Source: Hyphomicrobiaceae bacterium (GTDB lineage Bacteria > Pseudomonadota > Alphaproteobacteria > Rhizobiales > Hyphomicrobiaceae). From it: a stretch of 64,000 nucleotides of DNA. Below are positions 55,512 through 63,876 of this stretch, one piece after another. How positions within the stretch are numbered: the stretch's first letter is position 1; every line of letters starts with the position of its first letter. A model generated the notes under the pieces. The model did no database searches. It worked only from the letters and a program-made list of their open reading frames with translations, and was not told the DNA's origin. A program made the translations under genes and the position numbers. The stretch spans positions 40,810 to 104,809 of the forward strand of contig WBUN01000010.1 of the NCBI GenBank assembly GCA_008933705.1, written 5' to 3'.

Positions 55512-56495
55512 ATGCACATGCCCGACCCCGTGACGCCCGAGGACGGCGATGCAGAGAGCGGTGCACCCGCTCCTGAGGATCAGGTGCTCGCCGAGCAGGA
55601 GATGAAGCGCCGGCAGGCTGAAGCCGATATGGAAATGCCGATCGTCTCGGCCCTGAAGGAGACGAGCACCGACCCCATCCAGGCTGTCCGCTACAAGGCG
55701 ACCGACAGCTTCTGCTTCCACTGCCACAAGGGGGTGAAGTGCTGGAACGAATGCTGCTACGACACTGACATTGCTCTGACACCCTACGACATCCTGAGGC
55801 TGGCGCGGCACTTCGAGGCGCGTCCAGAGGCCATCGTGCGCCTGTTTGCGGCCCCCGCCGTGCACGACAAATCCGGCATGCCGATTGCCAAGTTGAGGAT
55901 GATCGACAAGGGCGGACCGAAGAACCCGTGCGTATTTCTCGACGAGGAGGAGGGCTGCACGGTCTATGAGCATCGCCCGGCCGCTTGCCGATACTATCCG
56001 CTGGGGCTTGCCGCCATAAAGATGAAAGGGCATGACGAACCGGAGGACTTCCATTTCCTCGTCAAGGAGCCCCACTGCAAAGGGCACGAGGAGAAGCGGG
56101 AGCAGACGGTTGCGGGGTTTCGCCGCGAGCAGGGTGTCGAGCCGTACGACGAGCAAAATCGCGGCTGGATCTACGTCCTGATGAAGCTCGCTTCGTGGAA
56201 GACCTTGGGCGGTCCGTGGGGCAAAGAGCCCGACGAGCGCACCAAGAAGATGTTCTACATGGCATCGACCGATATCGATGCGTTCCGCCGGTTTGTCTTC
56301 AACTCGTCGTTCCTGGACCGCTACGCCGTCGAGCCGGCAATGCGCGAGGAACTCGCCATGAACGATGAAGCGCTTCTGGCGCTGGCGTTCGATTGGCTCC
56401 GCAACGTGCTTTTCAATGAGCCCACCGTCGCGCTCAAGCAGGAGGTCCTGCAGCAAGCGATCGCCAAGGCGCAGCGGGATATGGGGGCGGGATAG
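55512..56495 (+). CDS. YkgJ-family cysteine cluster protein
   Basis: A 327-residue protein. Residues ~60-190 match the YkgJ/CxxCxxCC domain (FCFHCHKGVKCWNECCYDTDI, NPCVFLDEEEGC, RPAACRYYPLG), thought to bind zinc or an Fe-S cluster. The C-terminal half is helical. It follows aprA in the same direction after 105 bp. Its role beside Apr is unknown; one option is help with cluster assembly. The chosen ATG is 12 nt after AAAGGA; ATG at 55500 is immediately after it, too close. Confidence 0.75.
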   Translation: MHMPDPVTPEDGDAESGAPAPEDQVLAEQEMKRRQAEADMEMPIVSALKETSTDPIQAVRYKATDSFCFHCHKGVKCWNECCYDTDIALTPYDILRLARHFEARPEAIVRLFAAPAVHDKSGMPIAKLRMIDKGGPKNPCVFLDEEEGCTVYEHRPAACRYYPLGLAAIKMKGHDEPEDFHFLVKEPHCKGHEEKREQTVAGFRREQGVEPYDEQNRGWIYVLMKLASWKTLGGPWGKEPDERTKKMFYMASTDIDAFRRFVFNSSFLDRYAVEPAMREELAMNDEALLALAFDWLRNVLFNEPTVALKQEVLQQAIAKAQRDMGAG

Positions 56496-56513
56496 AGCGC
56501 CGCGCAGCGGCGA

Positions 56514-57098
56514 TCAAAGCCGCTCGTTCCCCCGATCACGGGCAGATGCGGCCCGGTGAAGATCCCGAAGCGGCGTGGTCAGCGTACCGCTGTTGGAGGT
56601 CAGACCGCCCTCGCGTTCGGCGCCGATGGCCCACTTCAACAGGGCCAGGCACTTGCGCTTGCGGTTGGCGACATACTCGAGTAGCACGACAAAGGTCGGC
56701 CCATTCTTGCGCGGCCGCATGTCGGGCAAGCCCTTCTCGCGATTGCCCGCCACCTCGATCTGCAGGGCGACCCAGTCGATGAGCTCCGGCTCGCCGAGGA
56801 GGCGCACGCGATCGAGAACCGCGCGCCATTGGTCCGAGCGCTTGATGCCGGCCCGATCGCGATAGGGGGTTTGATAGACGAAGCGGTGGATCGCCCGCCA
56901 TTTTGCCAGTTGCAGCTGGTAGCGCTCCCGCTCCGGGAGACCGGAAACGGACCTCGCTGCTGCCTCCTGTGCTACCGCCGCCCGGATCTCTGCAACGTGT
57001 GCCGCAAGCTCGGCGCGCGTCGGCCGCCGCCGCGCCTCCAGGCGCGCAAGCAGCCGCTCGCCGGCATCACACGCGAACCGTGGCGATTGATCGGTCAT
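56514..57098 (-). CDS. Conserved hypothetical protein
   Basis: A 194-residue basic, helical protein starting MTDQSPRFACDAGERLLARL. It has many Arg residues and a WRAIHRFVYQTPYRDR segment that looks conserved. No signal or span. I do not recognise the family. The longer 273-residue frame is rejected because its first 79 residues look non-coding. It is convergent to the YkgJ gene. Confidence 0.55.
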   Translation of the reverse strand: MTDQSPRFACDAGERLLARLEARRRPTRAELAAHVAEIRAAVAQEAAARSVSGLPERERYQLQLAKWRAIHRFVYQTPYRDRAGIKRSDQWRAVLDRVRLLGEPELIDWVALQIEVAGNREKGLPDMRPRKNGPTFVVLLEYVANRKRKCLALLKWAIGAEREGGLTSNSGTLTTPLRDLHRAASARDRGNERL

Positions 57099-57315
57099 CG
57101 GGCGCTCACAGGACGGCATCCGAAACGCGATCCATCCTATCACCGCTGCCCGATCGGCGCCTATCCATGCCGGTGCAGACAAGAGTGCCGAGGACGAAGG
57201 GAGGGCATCGTTCGGTTCTGGCGGACCGCCTCCTGACAGCCGCGAGACGCGCGTGGAGGCGAAGTCCAGGAGGCGCAGCGCCGTCAAGATCGGGGGCACA
57301 ACGCCGCGGGCGCCG

Positions 57316-57804
57316 TCAGCGATTGGGACGCGCAATCGCGCGGCCTGCCTGCGGCGGCACGGGAAGCCCTCCGTGCGCTTCCATCAAGCGCGCGAGGGTT
57401 TCGCGCTGGCTGGGCGTCCACGGCTCTGTCTGGCGCTTGGTCAGGGCCACGTTGGCGATGGCGAGCTCGGTGGTGGCTGCGATCTCGCCGGCCTCGGTTC
57501 GCATGAACATGATGAGGTGAACCCGCTTCTCGGCGAATGCCAGCGCCTGCACCTCGATGCGAACCGTTTCACCCTCGCGCAGCTCCTTCTGATAGCAGGT
57601 GTGCATCTCCAGGAGGAACGGCGCCGCGGTGGCGTCGCGCCCGGCTGACAGGCCGATACGCTCGAGAAACCCCTCGATCGCAAGGTCGAACAGGACGATG
57701 TACTGCGCCGCCCGCAAGTGACCGGAAGCATTCAGCCATTCGGGTCGCACTGTCACCCGCTGCAAGAACAGCGGCTCGGCGTCGAATTGGGACTCATCGG
57801 TCAC
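57316..57804 (-). CDS. Hotdog-fold thioesterase
   Basis: A 162-residue protein of the 4HBT family. VRPEWLNASGHLRAAQYIVLFD has the typical substrate-binding and catalytic Asn/Asp positions, and LMEAHGGLP is at the C-terminus. It should hydrolyse an acyl-CoA of unknown chain. A GTG at 57804 is taken because AGGGCGG is 6 nt upstream; the GTG two codons earlier is too close. Confidence 0.75.
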   Translation of the reverse strand: MTDESQFDAEPLFLQRVTVRPEWLNASGHLRAAQYIVLFDLAIEGFLERIGLSAGRDATAAPFLLEMHTCYQKELREGETVRIEVQALAFAEKRVHLIMFMRTEAGEIAATTELAIANVALTKRQTEPWTPSQRETLARLMEAHGGLPVPPQAGRAIARPNR

Positions 57805-57833
57805 AGGCACCCGCCCTATCTCGCACAGAGCAA

Positions 57834-57857
57834 AGCAGGCGCAGTTGTGCGCCTGCT
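57834..57857 (-). terminator. Intrinsic terminator-like hairpin after fccB
   Basis: AGCAGGCGCA-CAAC-TGCGCCTGCT on the minus strand, a 10 bp perfect stem with a 4-nt loop followed by TTGCTCT. It is 22 bp past the fccB stop and before the thioesterase gene. Confidence 0.65.
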
Positions 57858-57878
57858 CCCCTCCATGTCAAGGCAATC

Positions 57879-59177
57879 TCACGACACCTTCTTGGCGAAG
57901 ATGTCCGAGACGATGCCGCTGTACCAGCCGAGGCTTTCCTCGAATGTCTGCTTGCGCAGCGCCGCATCCTCGCCGGGCTTGGAAACGAAACCGTCGGCCG
58001 GGGCAAGCTTGCCCTCCTTGGGCGTGTAGTTCGCGCCGACCTTGACGGAGTTGTTCGGCGCCAACATGGACCAACAGGTGTTGCGGTAGCGGGCCGGGAA
58101 CTTCTGCTTGCCGGCGAGAGCCGCCTCGATCGCGTTGGCCACGACCTTGGCTTGGCTGTTGGCCGAGAACGCCGACTTCGGCATCTCAGCGGCTATGGAG
58201 GCATCCCCCAGGACATAAACGTCCTTGGCCTTCTTGGAGGAGAAGTCCTCGCCGTTCACCGGGCACCAGTCGCCTTCGGTAACGCCGGCCTTGGCGGCGA
58301 TCTCGCCGGCCTTCTGAGCCGGGATGATGTTGGCGACGGCCGCCTTGACCTTCTTGCCTGCCTTGGTCTCGATCTCCATGGTCTTCGCATCGAGCCTAGC
58401 GATGGCGTGGCTGTCGATCTCCGTCGACAGATTGATCTCGATGATATTTTTGTAGATGCCCTCGAACGCCTCCTTGAAAACGGGACCTTTCGAGATGATG
58501 TCCTTCTTGGGATCGAGCACCACCAGCTTGGACTTCGGCTTCTTCGTCTTGATGTGGTGAGCGATCATGCACATGCGCTCGTACGGCCCCGGCGGGCAGC
58601 GATAGGGTCCCGGCGGGTTGACCATCACCACGACCCCGCCATCGGGCATCGCCTCGAGCTGCTTCTTGAGGAGCTGGGTTTGGGGCCCGGCCTTGTAGGC
58701 GTGCGGCATCTTCTCCGCCGCTTCGGCCGAATAGCCCGGAACGCTCTCCCATTTGAAGTCGATGCCAGGCGACAGGACGAGATTGTCGTAGGCAAGCGTG
58801 CGGCCGCCACTGAGCTTCACCGTCTTCTTGGCGGTGTCGATGCCGGTCGCAAGCTCATGCACCATCTTGACGCCGAGCTTGGCCAAATCGTCGTAGCGAT
58901 GGACCAGCGAATCATACGTGCGGAAGCCGCCGAGATAGAGATTGGAGAAGAAGCAGGTGGTGTACTGCTTGCCGGGTTCTACGAGCGTGACGTCGAGCTT
59001 CGGCGAACCCTTCTTGAGGTAGTGCGCAACCGTCGCGCCGCCCGCGCCGCCGCCGATGATCACAACCTTGGCGGCAGCCTGTGCAATGGCAAAGTTGCCG
59101 AACCCAGTGAGGGGAACACTTGCTGCCCCCGCCACCCCGATCAACTTGCCGAACTCACGCCTGTTGAGGTCCTTCAT
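57879..59177 (-). CDS. fccB: Flavocytochrome c sulfide dehydrogenase-like flavoprotein
   Basis: A 432-residue exported flavoprotein. A Tat signal (NRREFGKLIGVAGAASV) is followed by an FAD motif (VVIIGGGAGGATVAHYLK). The FccB redox-cysteine regions YTTCFFSNLYLGG and RYRNTCWSMLAPNN are present. It would oxidise sulfide or a thiol to sulfur in the periplasm, passing electrons to a cytochrome c; the usual FccA is not adjacent. It is divergent from soxYZ. Confidence 0.87.
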   Translation of the reverse strand: MKDLNRREFGKLIGVAGAASVPLTGFGNFAIAQAAAKVVIIGGGAGGATVAHYLKKGSPKLDVTLVEPGKQYTTCFFSNLYLGGFRTYDSLVHRYDDLAKLGVKMVHELATGIDTAKKTVKLSGGRTLAYDNLVLSPGIDFKWESVPGYSAEAAEKMPHAYKAGPQTQLLKKQLEAMPDGGVVVMVNPPGPYRCPPGPYERMCMIAHHIKTKKPKSKLVVLDPKKDIISKGPVFKEAFEGIYKNIIEINLSTEIDSHAIARLDAKTMEIETKAGKKVKAAVANIIPAQKAGEIAAKAGVTEGDWCPVNGEDFSSKKAKDVYVLGDASIAAEMPKSAFSANSQAKVVANAIEAALAGKQKFPARYRNTCWSMLAPNNSVKVGANYTPKEGKLAPADGFVSKPGEDAALRKQTFEESLGWYSGIVSDIFAKKVS

Positions 59178-59359
59178 ATTCTCCTCCCTGGGAATAATTG
59201 ACCGAGCGACCTGCTCGCTCCCTGCATTTGCCCGCATTTCCGCCTATTGAAGGTCAGCAATGGACCTCTATTAAGACCGGCGGCACTCCGGCGGGCTGGC
59301 CTGCTCGAATCGGGCAGGCTGCCCCCTTCTTGGGTCTCACAGCTACATAGAACCTGTAC

Positions 59360-59375
59360 ATCCACATATTTGAAT
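59360..59375. promoter_or_regulatory. ATCC-N8-GAAT operator (site 8), fccB/soxY divergent promoter
   Basis: ATCC-ACATATTT-GAAT with flank GAATAT, in the 365 bp gap between fccB and soxY. This region also holds the promoters of both. No gene is seen in it. Confidence 0.65.
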
Positions 59376-59542
59376 ATTATACAATGGTAGAGAGATTGCG
59401 AAAAAAGCGCCATGTGGCGAATGAGACGCTCGATCTCGCGGCTGGGCCCCAACACTACCGCCCAAGCCTCGCGGCTCAAGAAATCCGGTGAACGGATCTG
59501 GAACCAACAGGGCAAACCCGCCCGCACAACGGAAGAGGAAAC

Positions 59543-60025
59543 ATGAAGCGACAATTGAGACTGGACATCGTGCATCGTCGCGACGTGCTGCTTGGCGCGG
59601 CCGGGGCGGCAGCCTTTATCTCGCTCCTTGCGATGGGCGGCAAGGCTTCGGCGCAAGAGAATGTTCCGACCGCTGCTGACCTCCTGAAGAGCATCCACGG
59701 CGACGCCAAGCCGACGGAAGCCAGAATCAATGTGGACCTGCCGGAGATCGCCGAGAACGGAAACACAGTGCCGTTCGGCATCGTCGTCGAGAGCCCCATG
59801 ACGGGCACCGACTACGTGAAGGCGATCCACGTGGTGGCGACGGGCAATCCGCGGCCCGAAGTCGCGACCTTCCTGCTCACGCCGGATTCGGGCAAAGCGG
59901 CCATCTCAAGCCGCATGCGCCTCGGCAAGACGCAGGACATCATCGTCGTCGCGGAGATGAGCGACGGCAAGTTCTACATGGGCAAGCGCGCCGTCAAAGT
60001 GACGATCGGCGGCTGCGGCGGCTAG
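59543..60025 (+). CDS. soxY: SoxY sulfur carrier subunit
   Basis: A 160-residue exported carrier. A Tat-like signal ([15 protein letters not shown]) is cleaved near ASA-QE. The C-terminal swinging arm ends GGCGG, with Cys158 as the sulfur-binding residue. It holds thiosulfate-derived sulfane groups while Sox enzymes act on it. No soxAX, soxB or soxCD is in this window. RBS GGAAGAGG precedes the ATG. Confidence 0.96.
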   Translation: MKRQLRLDIVHRRDVLLGAAGAAAFISLLAMGGKASAQENVPTAADLLKSIHGDAKPTEARINVDLPEIAENGNTVPFGIVVESPMTGTDYVKAIHVVATGNPRPEVATFLLTPDSGKAAISSRMRLGKTQDIIVVAEMSDGKFYMGKRAVKVTIGGCGG

Positions 60026-60044
60026 GGATTGGGGAGAAACGAAA

Positions 60045-60368
60045 ATGGCTGCAAAACCGCGCATCAAGATTCCGGACAAGGCCAAGGTCGGCGAGGTCAT
60101 CGAGATCAAGACGCTCATTGCGCACGTGATGGAGACCGGGCAGCGCAAGGACAAGGACGGCAAACCCATCCCGCGCAACATCATCCACACGTTCGAGGCC
60201 AAGTTCGCAGGCAAGCCCGTTTTCACGGCCAAACTGTTCTCGGGCACCTCGTCCAACCCCTACATCGCCTTCTTCATGAAGGTGCCGGGCCCCGGCGATC
60301 TGGAGTTCCTGTGGGTGGACGACGCCGGCGAGAAGGTCACCGAGAAGATGAAGCTCAACGTCGCGTGA
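60045..60368 (+). CDS. soxZ: SoxZ sulfur carrier partner
   Basis: A 107-residue partner of SoxY, with RIKIPDKAKVGEVIEIKTLI and an immunoglobulin-like fold ending FLWVDDAGEKVTEKM. It forms the SoxYZ heterodimer; export is by piggy-back on SoxY since it has no signal. It lies 19 bp after soxY. Confidence 0.96.
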   Translation: MAAKPRIKIPDKAKVGEVIEIKTLIAHVMETGQRKDKDGKPIPRNIIHTFEAKFAGKPVFTAKLFSGTSSNPYIAFFMKVPGPGDLEFLWVDDAGEKVTEKMKLNVA

Positions 60369-60381
60369 TATCGAGCCCCTC

Positions 60382-60406
60382 GGGTCCGGGATACGATCCC
60401 GGACCC
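60382..60406 (+). terminator. Strong hairpin after soxYZ
   Basis: GGGTCCGGGAT-ACG-ATCCCGGACCC is an 11 bp perfect stem with a 3-nt loop, 13 bp after the soxZ stop. No T-run; may also block the convergent deacetylase-like gene transcript. Confidence 0.65.
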
Positions 60407-60479
60407 AGAGGACGACGCGCGTGCGTCGAAGCTGTCAGTCAAGGCATGCGCGTTGCGTCAGACGCGACGCGAGATGCCC

Positions 60480-61643
60480 CTATCCGATCGGCAGCGCCGC
60501 GTCGATGACCTCATAGATGCGCGCGCGAACTGCTCCTCTGTTGGCGGAATCGGCGATGCTGCTGAGCCACGCCGGATCGCGGTCATCGTCGTCGACGAGA
60601 TCGCAGCTCAATCGAGCCAGAATATCCTGTGCCGCCGGCGGCAGCCGGTCGGGTATCGGCTTGCCCGACATCTGCGCCCACAACCCAGCCCACATCCGTG
60701 CCGTCGTCCACGGATTGTACCCGCCGCCGCCGAGAACCACGGCATGCCTGGCAAGCGACGTGCTGACCTGAACGGCTGCGGCGAGCGCCTTGTTTGACAC
60801 CTCCATCGACGACAGCGGGTCGCCCCTCAGTGCATCGGCGCCGCACGTTACGACGACCGCTTCGGGCTGCAACCCCTCGAGCCTGCGCCGGCACAGCTCC
60901 TGAATGACCAGCAGGAACTCGTCATCGTTGACGTGTCGCGGAACGGGCAGGTTGATGACGCGACGGCTCGGCCGATCCTGGAGCCCGCCGGTTCCCGGCC
61001 ATCGCCCCTCCTCGTGAATGGAGGCCAGCGTGACACGCTCGTCCGCCGCGAACGCCGCCTCGACGCCATCGCCGTGATGGGCATCAAGGTCGACGTAGAG
61101 CACGCGGTTGAGCCCGGCGTCGAGGAAACGCAGCACGGCGAATACAGGATCATTGAAGTAACAGAAGCCGGCCGCACGATTCGGCCGGCCATGATGGGTG
61201 CCGCCTCCGGGATGGAACGCCAAGCGGCCTTGCATCGCCAGTTCGGCGGCAAGGATCGAGCCGCCCACGCTCGCCCTCGCGCGATCCCACAAGCCTGCGA
61301 ACAACGGGCACTCCATCGTTCCGACATTGTAGCGCTCGCGAACAGCGGGCGTGGCCATGAGCGCGCGGGCACTTGCCTCCAAAGCGTCGAGATAGTCCGG
61401 CGTATGGAACCGCTCGAGCGTGTCGCGGTCGGGGAGCGGTGCATGGCGCAGGGTGTCGGGAGAGAGCCAGTCCATTGCCTCGCACAGATCCAGCACCGCC
61501 CCGTGCCGCATGATGGACAGGGGATGGTTGGCGCCGAACCCAGGCTGGCGGAAGATCGGATGGGTGATGAACACCGAAGGCCTGGATGCCGCCGTCTCGG
61601 CCGGCCCCTCCTCCGGGACCGCTGCCTCATCAAGACGCGACAT
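60480..61643 (-). CDS. Histone-deacetylase-fold protein (AcuC/class II-like)
   Basis: A 387-residue zinc-amidohydrolase of the deacetylase superfamily. HPGGGTHHGRPNRAAGFCYFND, YVDLDAHHGDGVEAAF and VLGGGGYNP hold the metal ligands and catalytic His pair, so it is likely active. The natural substrate (acetyl-lysine or an acetylated small molecule) is unknown. It is the last gene of a presumed yeeE-DUF442-hyp operon. The ATG at 61643 was chosen over a TTG upstream. Confidence 0.88.
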   Translation of the reverse strand: MSRLDEAAVPEEGPAETAASRPSVFITHPIFRQPGFGANHPLSIMRHGAVLDLCEAMDWLSPDTLRHAPLPDRDTLERFHTPDYLDALEASARALMATPAVRERYNVGTMECPLFAGLWDRARASVGGSILAAELAMQGRLAFHPGGGTHHGRPNRAAGFCYFNDPVFAVLRFLDAGLNRVLYVDLDAHHGDGVEAAFAADERVTLASIHEEGRWPGTGGLQDRPSRRVINLPVPRHVNDDEFLLVIQELCRRRLEGLQPEAVVVTCGADALRGDPLSSMEVSNKALAAAVQVSTSLARHAVVLGGGGYNPWTTARMWAGLWAQMSGKPIPDRLPPAAQDILARLSCDLVDDDDRDPAWLSSIADSANRGAVRARIYEVIDAALPIG

Positions 61644-61682
61644 GTGATGCTGGATCCTCACGACGACCAACGCCCGCTCGAT

Positions 61683-62042
61683 TCAACCGCCCTCGGGCCG
61701 CGGCACGCGCGAGAGGCATCCCACCAGCCGCTCCAGGCGCCGGGCGTCGAGGGCGCGCCACGCAGCGAGAAGGCGGTCTTCAGCGTTGCTGCCGCCGATC
61801 GTGGCCGCGGCGTAGAACGCCTGCAGGAACGGATCGAGCGCCTCCTTGAGCTCCCAGTTGCGCAGGCTATCAGGGGTCCAGGCCAGCATGCGGCCCTCCT
61901 TCTCGAAGGCCTGCACATTGGGGGCCGAGCAAGCCAACTCCTGCAGGCGCTTCAGCCGAGCCAAGTCCTCCCGCAGCAACTGGCAACGGAAATAGCTCTC
62001 TTCCGTCAGCAGCTCGTTCTCGAGTCGTGCCACCAGTTGCAT
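61683..62042 (-). CDS. Hypothetical helical protein
   Basis: A 119-residue protein starting MQLVARLENELLTEESYFRC, with GAGGAGG 5 nt before the ATG. Mostly helical, two cysteines, no signal or span. It lies between a DUF442 gene and the deacetylase-like gene with gaps of 33 and 39 bp, so it is probably in their operon. Family unknown. A GTG at 62075 would add 11 residues. Confidence 0.6.
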   Translation of the reverse strand: MQLVARLENELLTEESYFRCQLLREDLARLKRLQELACSAPNVQAFEKEGRMLAWTPDSLRNWELKEALDPFLQAFYAAATIGGSNAEDRLLAAWRALDARRLERLVGCLSRVPRPEGG

Positions 62043-62075
62043 GGCCGCCTCCTCGATGGCTTCACCCCTGGCCAC

Positions 62076-62594
62076 TCATTCGTCGTCTTCCTCGAGCATC
62101 TCACGGCGCATGTCCATCTTTGCCGCGAGGCCGGATACGTCATATCCGGCGCGGGCGCATGTGGTGACGAGCGCTTCGGTTGTCGCCTCGGTGACGGATG
62201 CCAATGCCCACAAGGCCGCCGACCGTCCGCCCGACTGGCAGAACGCGTAGATCGGTTGCGGCAACGCCTTCAGGGCTTGTGCAAAGGCGCGGACGTCCTT
62301 CTCGAGTGGATTGCGTCCCTCGACGGGGATGTGCATGTAGGCCAGGCCCAAGCTTGACGCGACGGCTTCAGCCTCGGCCGATGTCATCGGGCTGTCCTTC
62401 TCGCCGTCCGGCCGGTTGTTGATCAGAGAGCGAAAGCCCCCGCCGGCAAGGATCGCTATCTCCTCCCGAGTGGCAGAGCGGCCGACGGCAACGCCCTCCG
62501 ACAAGCGCCGCGGGACCAGCGGTATGGCGCCGGCCGAGGGCGGACAGGTGCCGGCGCAAGCTGACGCCAGATCATTGCTCGGGTCGGACGTCAT
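62076..62594 (-). CDS. TIGR01244/DUF442 phosphatase-fold protein, second copy
   Basis: A 172-residue relative of the protein at 26483. The loop FCQSGGRSA holds the nucleophile Cys, and GFRSLINNRPDGEKD marks the family. It has an N-terminal extension of ~30 residues with two extra Cys. Downstream of the YeeE-type transporter gene, suggesting work on imported thiosulfate or persulfide. RBS GGAGAAGG precedes the ATG. Confidence 0.78.
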   Translation of the reverse strand: MTSDPSNDLASACAGTCPPSAGAIPLVPRRLSEGVAVGRSATREEIAILAGGGFRSLINNRPDGEKDSPMTSAEAEAVASSLGLAYMHIPVEGRNPLEKDVRAFAQALKALPQPIYAFCQSGGRSAALWALASVTEATTEALVTTCARAGYDVSGLAAKMDMRREMLEEDDE

Positions 62595-62651
62595 CGAGGC
62601 CTTCTCCAACCGGGCGGCACGACCACGGGAGAGTTCGACTGGCCGCCGAGC

Positions 62652-63755
62652 CTACACATCGGCCACCAGCAGCCTTTCCATGTACTTCATCCCTGCGATG
62701 CCACCGAAGACAATGGCCGCGAAGGTGACGAACGAGCCGGCGGCCAAGGTGGAGATGCCGGTGACGGCCTGCCCAATGGTGCATCCGAGCGCCATCACGC
62801 CACCCACGCCCATCAGCGCGGCTCCGCCCAGGTTGCGCAGCATGTCGCGGACGTCGGCAAACGTCGTGAGCTGGAACCGACCCGAGGCCTTGGCCGCAAC
62901 GAACGCACCAAGGATGGCACCGAGGACGGTCGCGACGCCGAAGCCCGGAATGCGTGCGGCCGTAAAGCGCTGCAGCCATTCGACCGTATCTCCGGTCGGG
63001 CGCACATAAGTGAGCGAGATTGGGGCCGTAGGCCTCTCGGCCAGCTCGTCGAACGCCAAGCCTGTAAGCGCCCAGCCCGCCACCACGCACAGCCCGACGC
63101 CGATCCCCGACCAGACCTGGACGGGAGAGCCGCGAAACGCTGCATCGGCAAAGCAGTAAAGAAGCGCAAGACCGGCGATCGCAAGCGCCAGCACCACATC
63201 GGCGCGCGCAACGCTCAGGCCGAGATAATGATTGGCGACCGTGCCAAGACCCTGCGTTCCGATCTTGAGATTGGCAAGGTTGATCGCCGTTGTCTGGTCG
63301 AGCCAATTGCGGATCGGTCCGAGCAATCCTCCCATGGCCATATAGGCGAACAGGGCGATGACCAGCAATGTCACCAGCGCGCGCAGATCACCGCCACCGA
63401 GGCGCGCCAGGTTCTTGCTCGCGCAGCCTCCCGCAAGCACCATGCCGAAGCCGAACATCAAGCCGCCGACCAGATTGCCGAACCAGTTGAAGCTGGCCGT
63501 CAGATACATGGATTTCGACAGGTCGACGAGGCCCGCCATCTGCAGCATCTGGGTGCCGATGAGTGCGACCGCGCCGGCAAGGACCCAGGCCCGGAAGCGG
63601 CGGAAATCGCCAAAGGACATGAAATCGGAGATCGATCCCATCGTGCAGAAGTTCGTGGCAAAGACGATCCAGCCGAAGGCGAAGCCGATGATGAGCCCGC
63701 CGACGGCAAGGGCGGTCGGCGCGTCTTTCGTTATGATGTCAGTGAGCACGTCCAT
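62652..63755 (-). CDS. YeeE/YedE-family thiosulfate transporter-like membrane protein
   Basis: A 367-residue integral membrane protein with about nine spans in two related halves. Conserved Cys motifs TNFCTMGS, LAGGCASKNL and ALGCTIGQAV match the YeeE/YedE (TsuA-like) family, where cysteines pass thiosulfate through the membrane. Its start follows a sulfur operator 54-69 bp upstream, so it is likely in the same regulon. It heads the operon with DUF442, a hypothetical and the deacetylase-like gene. Confidence 0.88.
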   Translation of the reverse strand: MDVLTDIITKDAPTALAVGGLIIGFAFGWIVFATNFCTMGSISDFMSFGDFRRFRAWVLAGAVALIGTQMLQMAGLVDLSKSMYLTASFNWFGNLVGGLMFGFGMVLAGGCASKNLARLGGGDLRALVTLLVIALFAYMAMGGLLGPIRNWLDQTTAINLANLKIGTQGLGTVANHYLGLSVARADVVLALAIAGLALLYCFADAAFRGSPVQVWSGIGVGLCVVAGWALTGLAFDELAERPTAPISLTYVRPTGDTVEWLQRFTAARIPGFGVATVLGAILGAFVAAKASGRFQLTTFADVRDMLRNLGGAALMGVGGVMALGCTIGQAVTGISTLAAGSFVTFAAIVFGGIAGMKYMERLLVADV

Positions 63756-63808
63756 CGGTTTTCTTCCCGTATCAGCGGAATAGCTTCTTTCTGTTCATTT
63801 TACTATAT

Positions 63809-63824
63809 ATTCGCATGAACGAAT
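63809..63824. promoter_or_regulatory. ATTC-N8-GAAT operator (site 9), upstream of yeeE
   Basis: ATTC-GCATGAAC-GAAT with flanks ATATTC...GAATGT (63807-63826). A full match to the core, 54 bp before the yeeE start. Confidence 0.75.
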
Positions 63825-63876
63825 GTTTGCTTGCAAGCCGGCCCTGCCGCCGTCTTGCGGGGGGCAGGGGGCGGCG

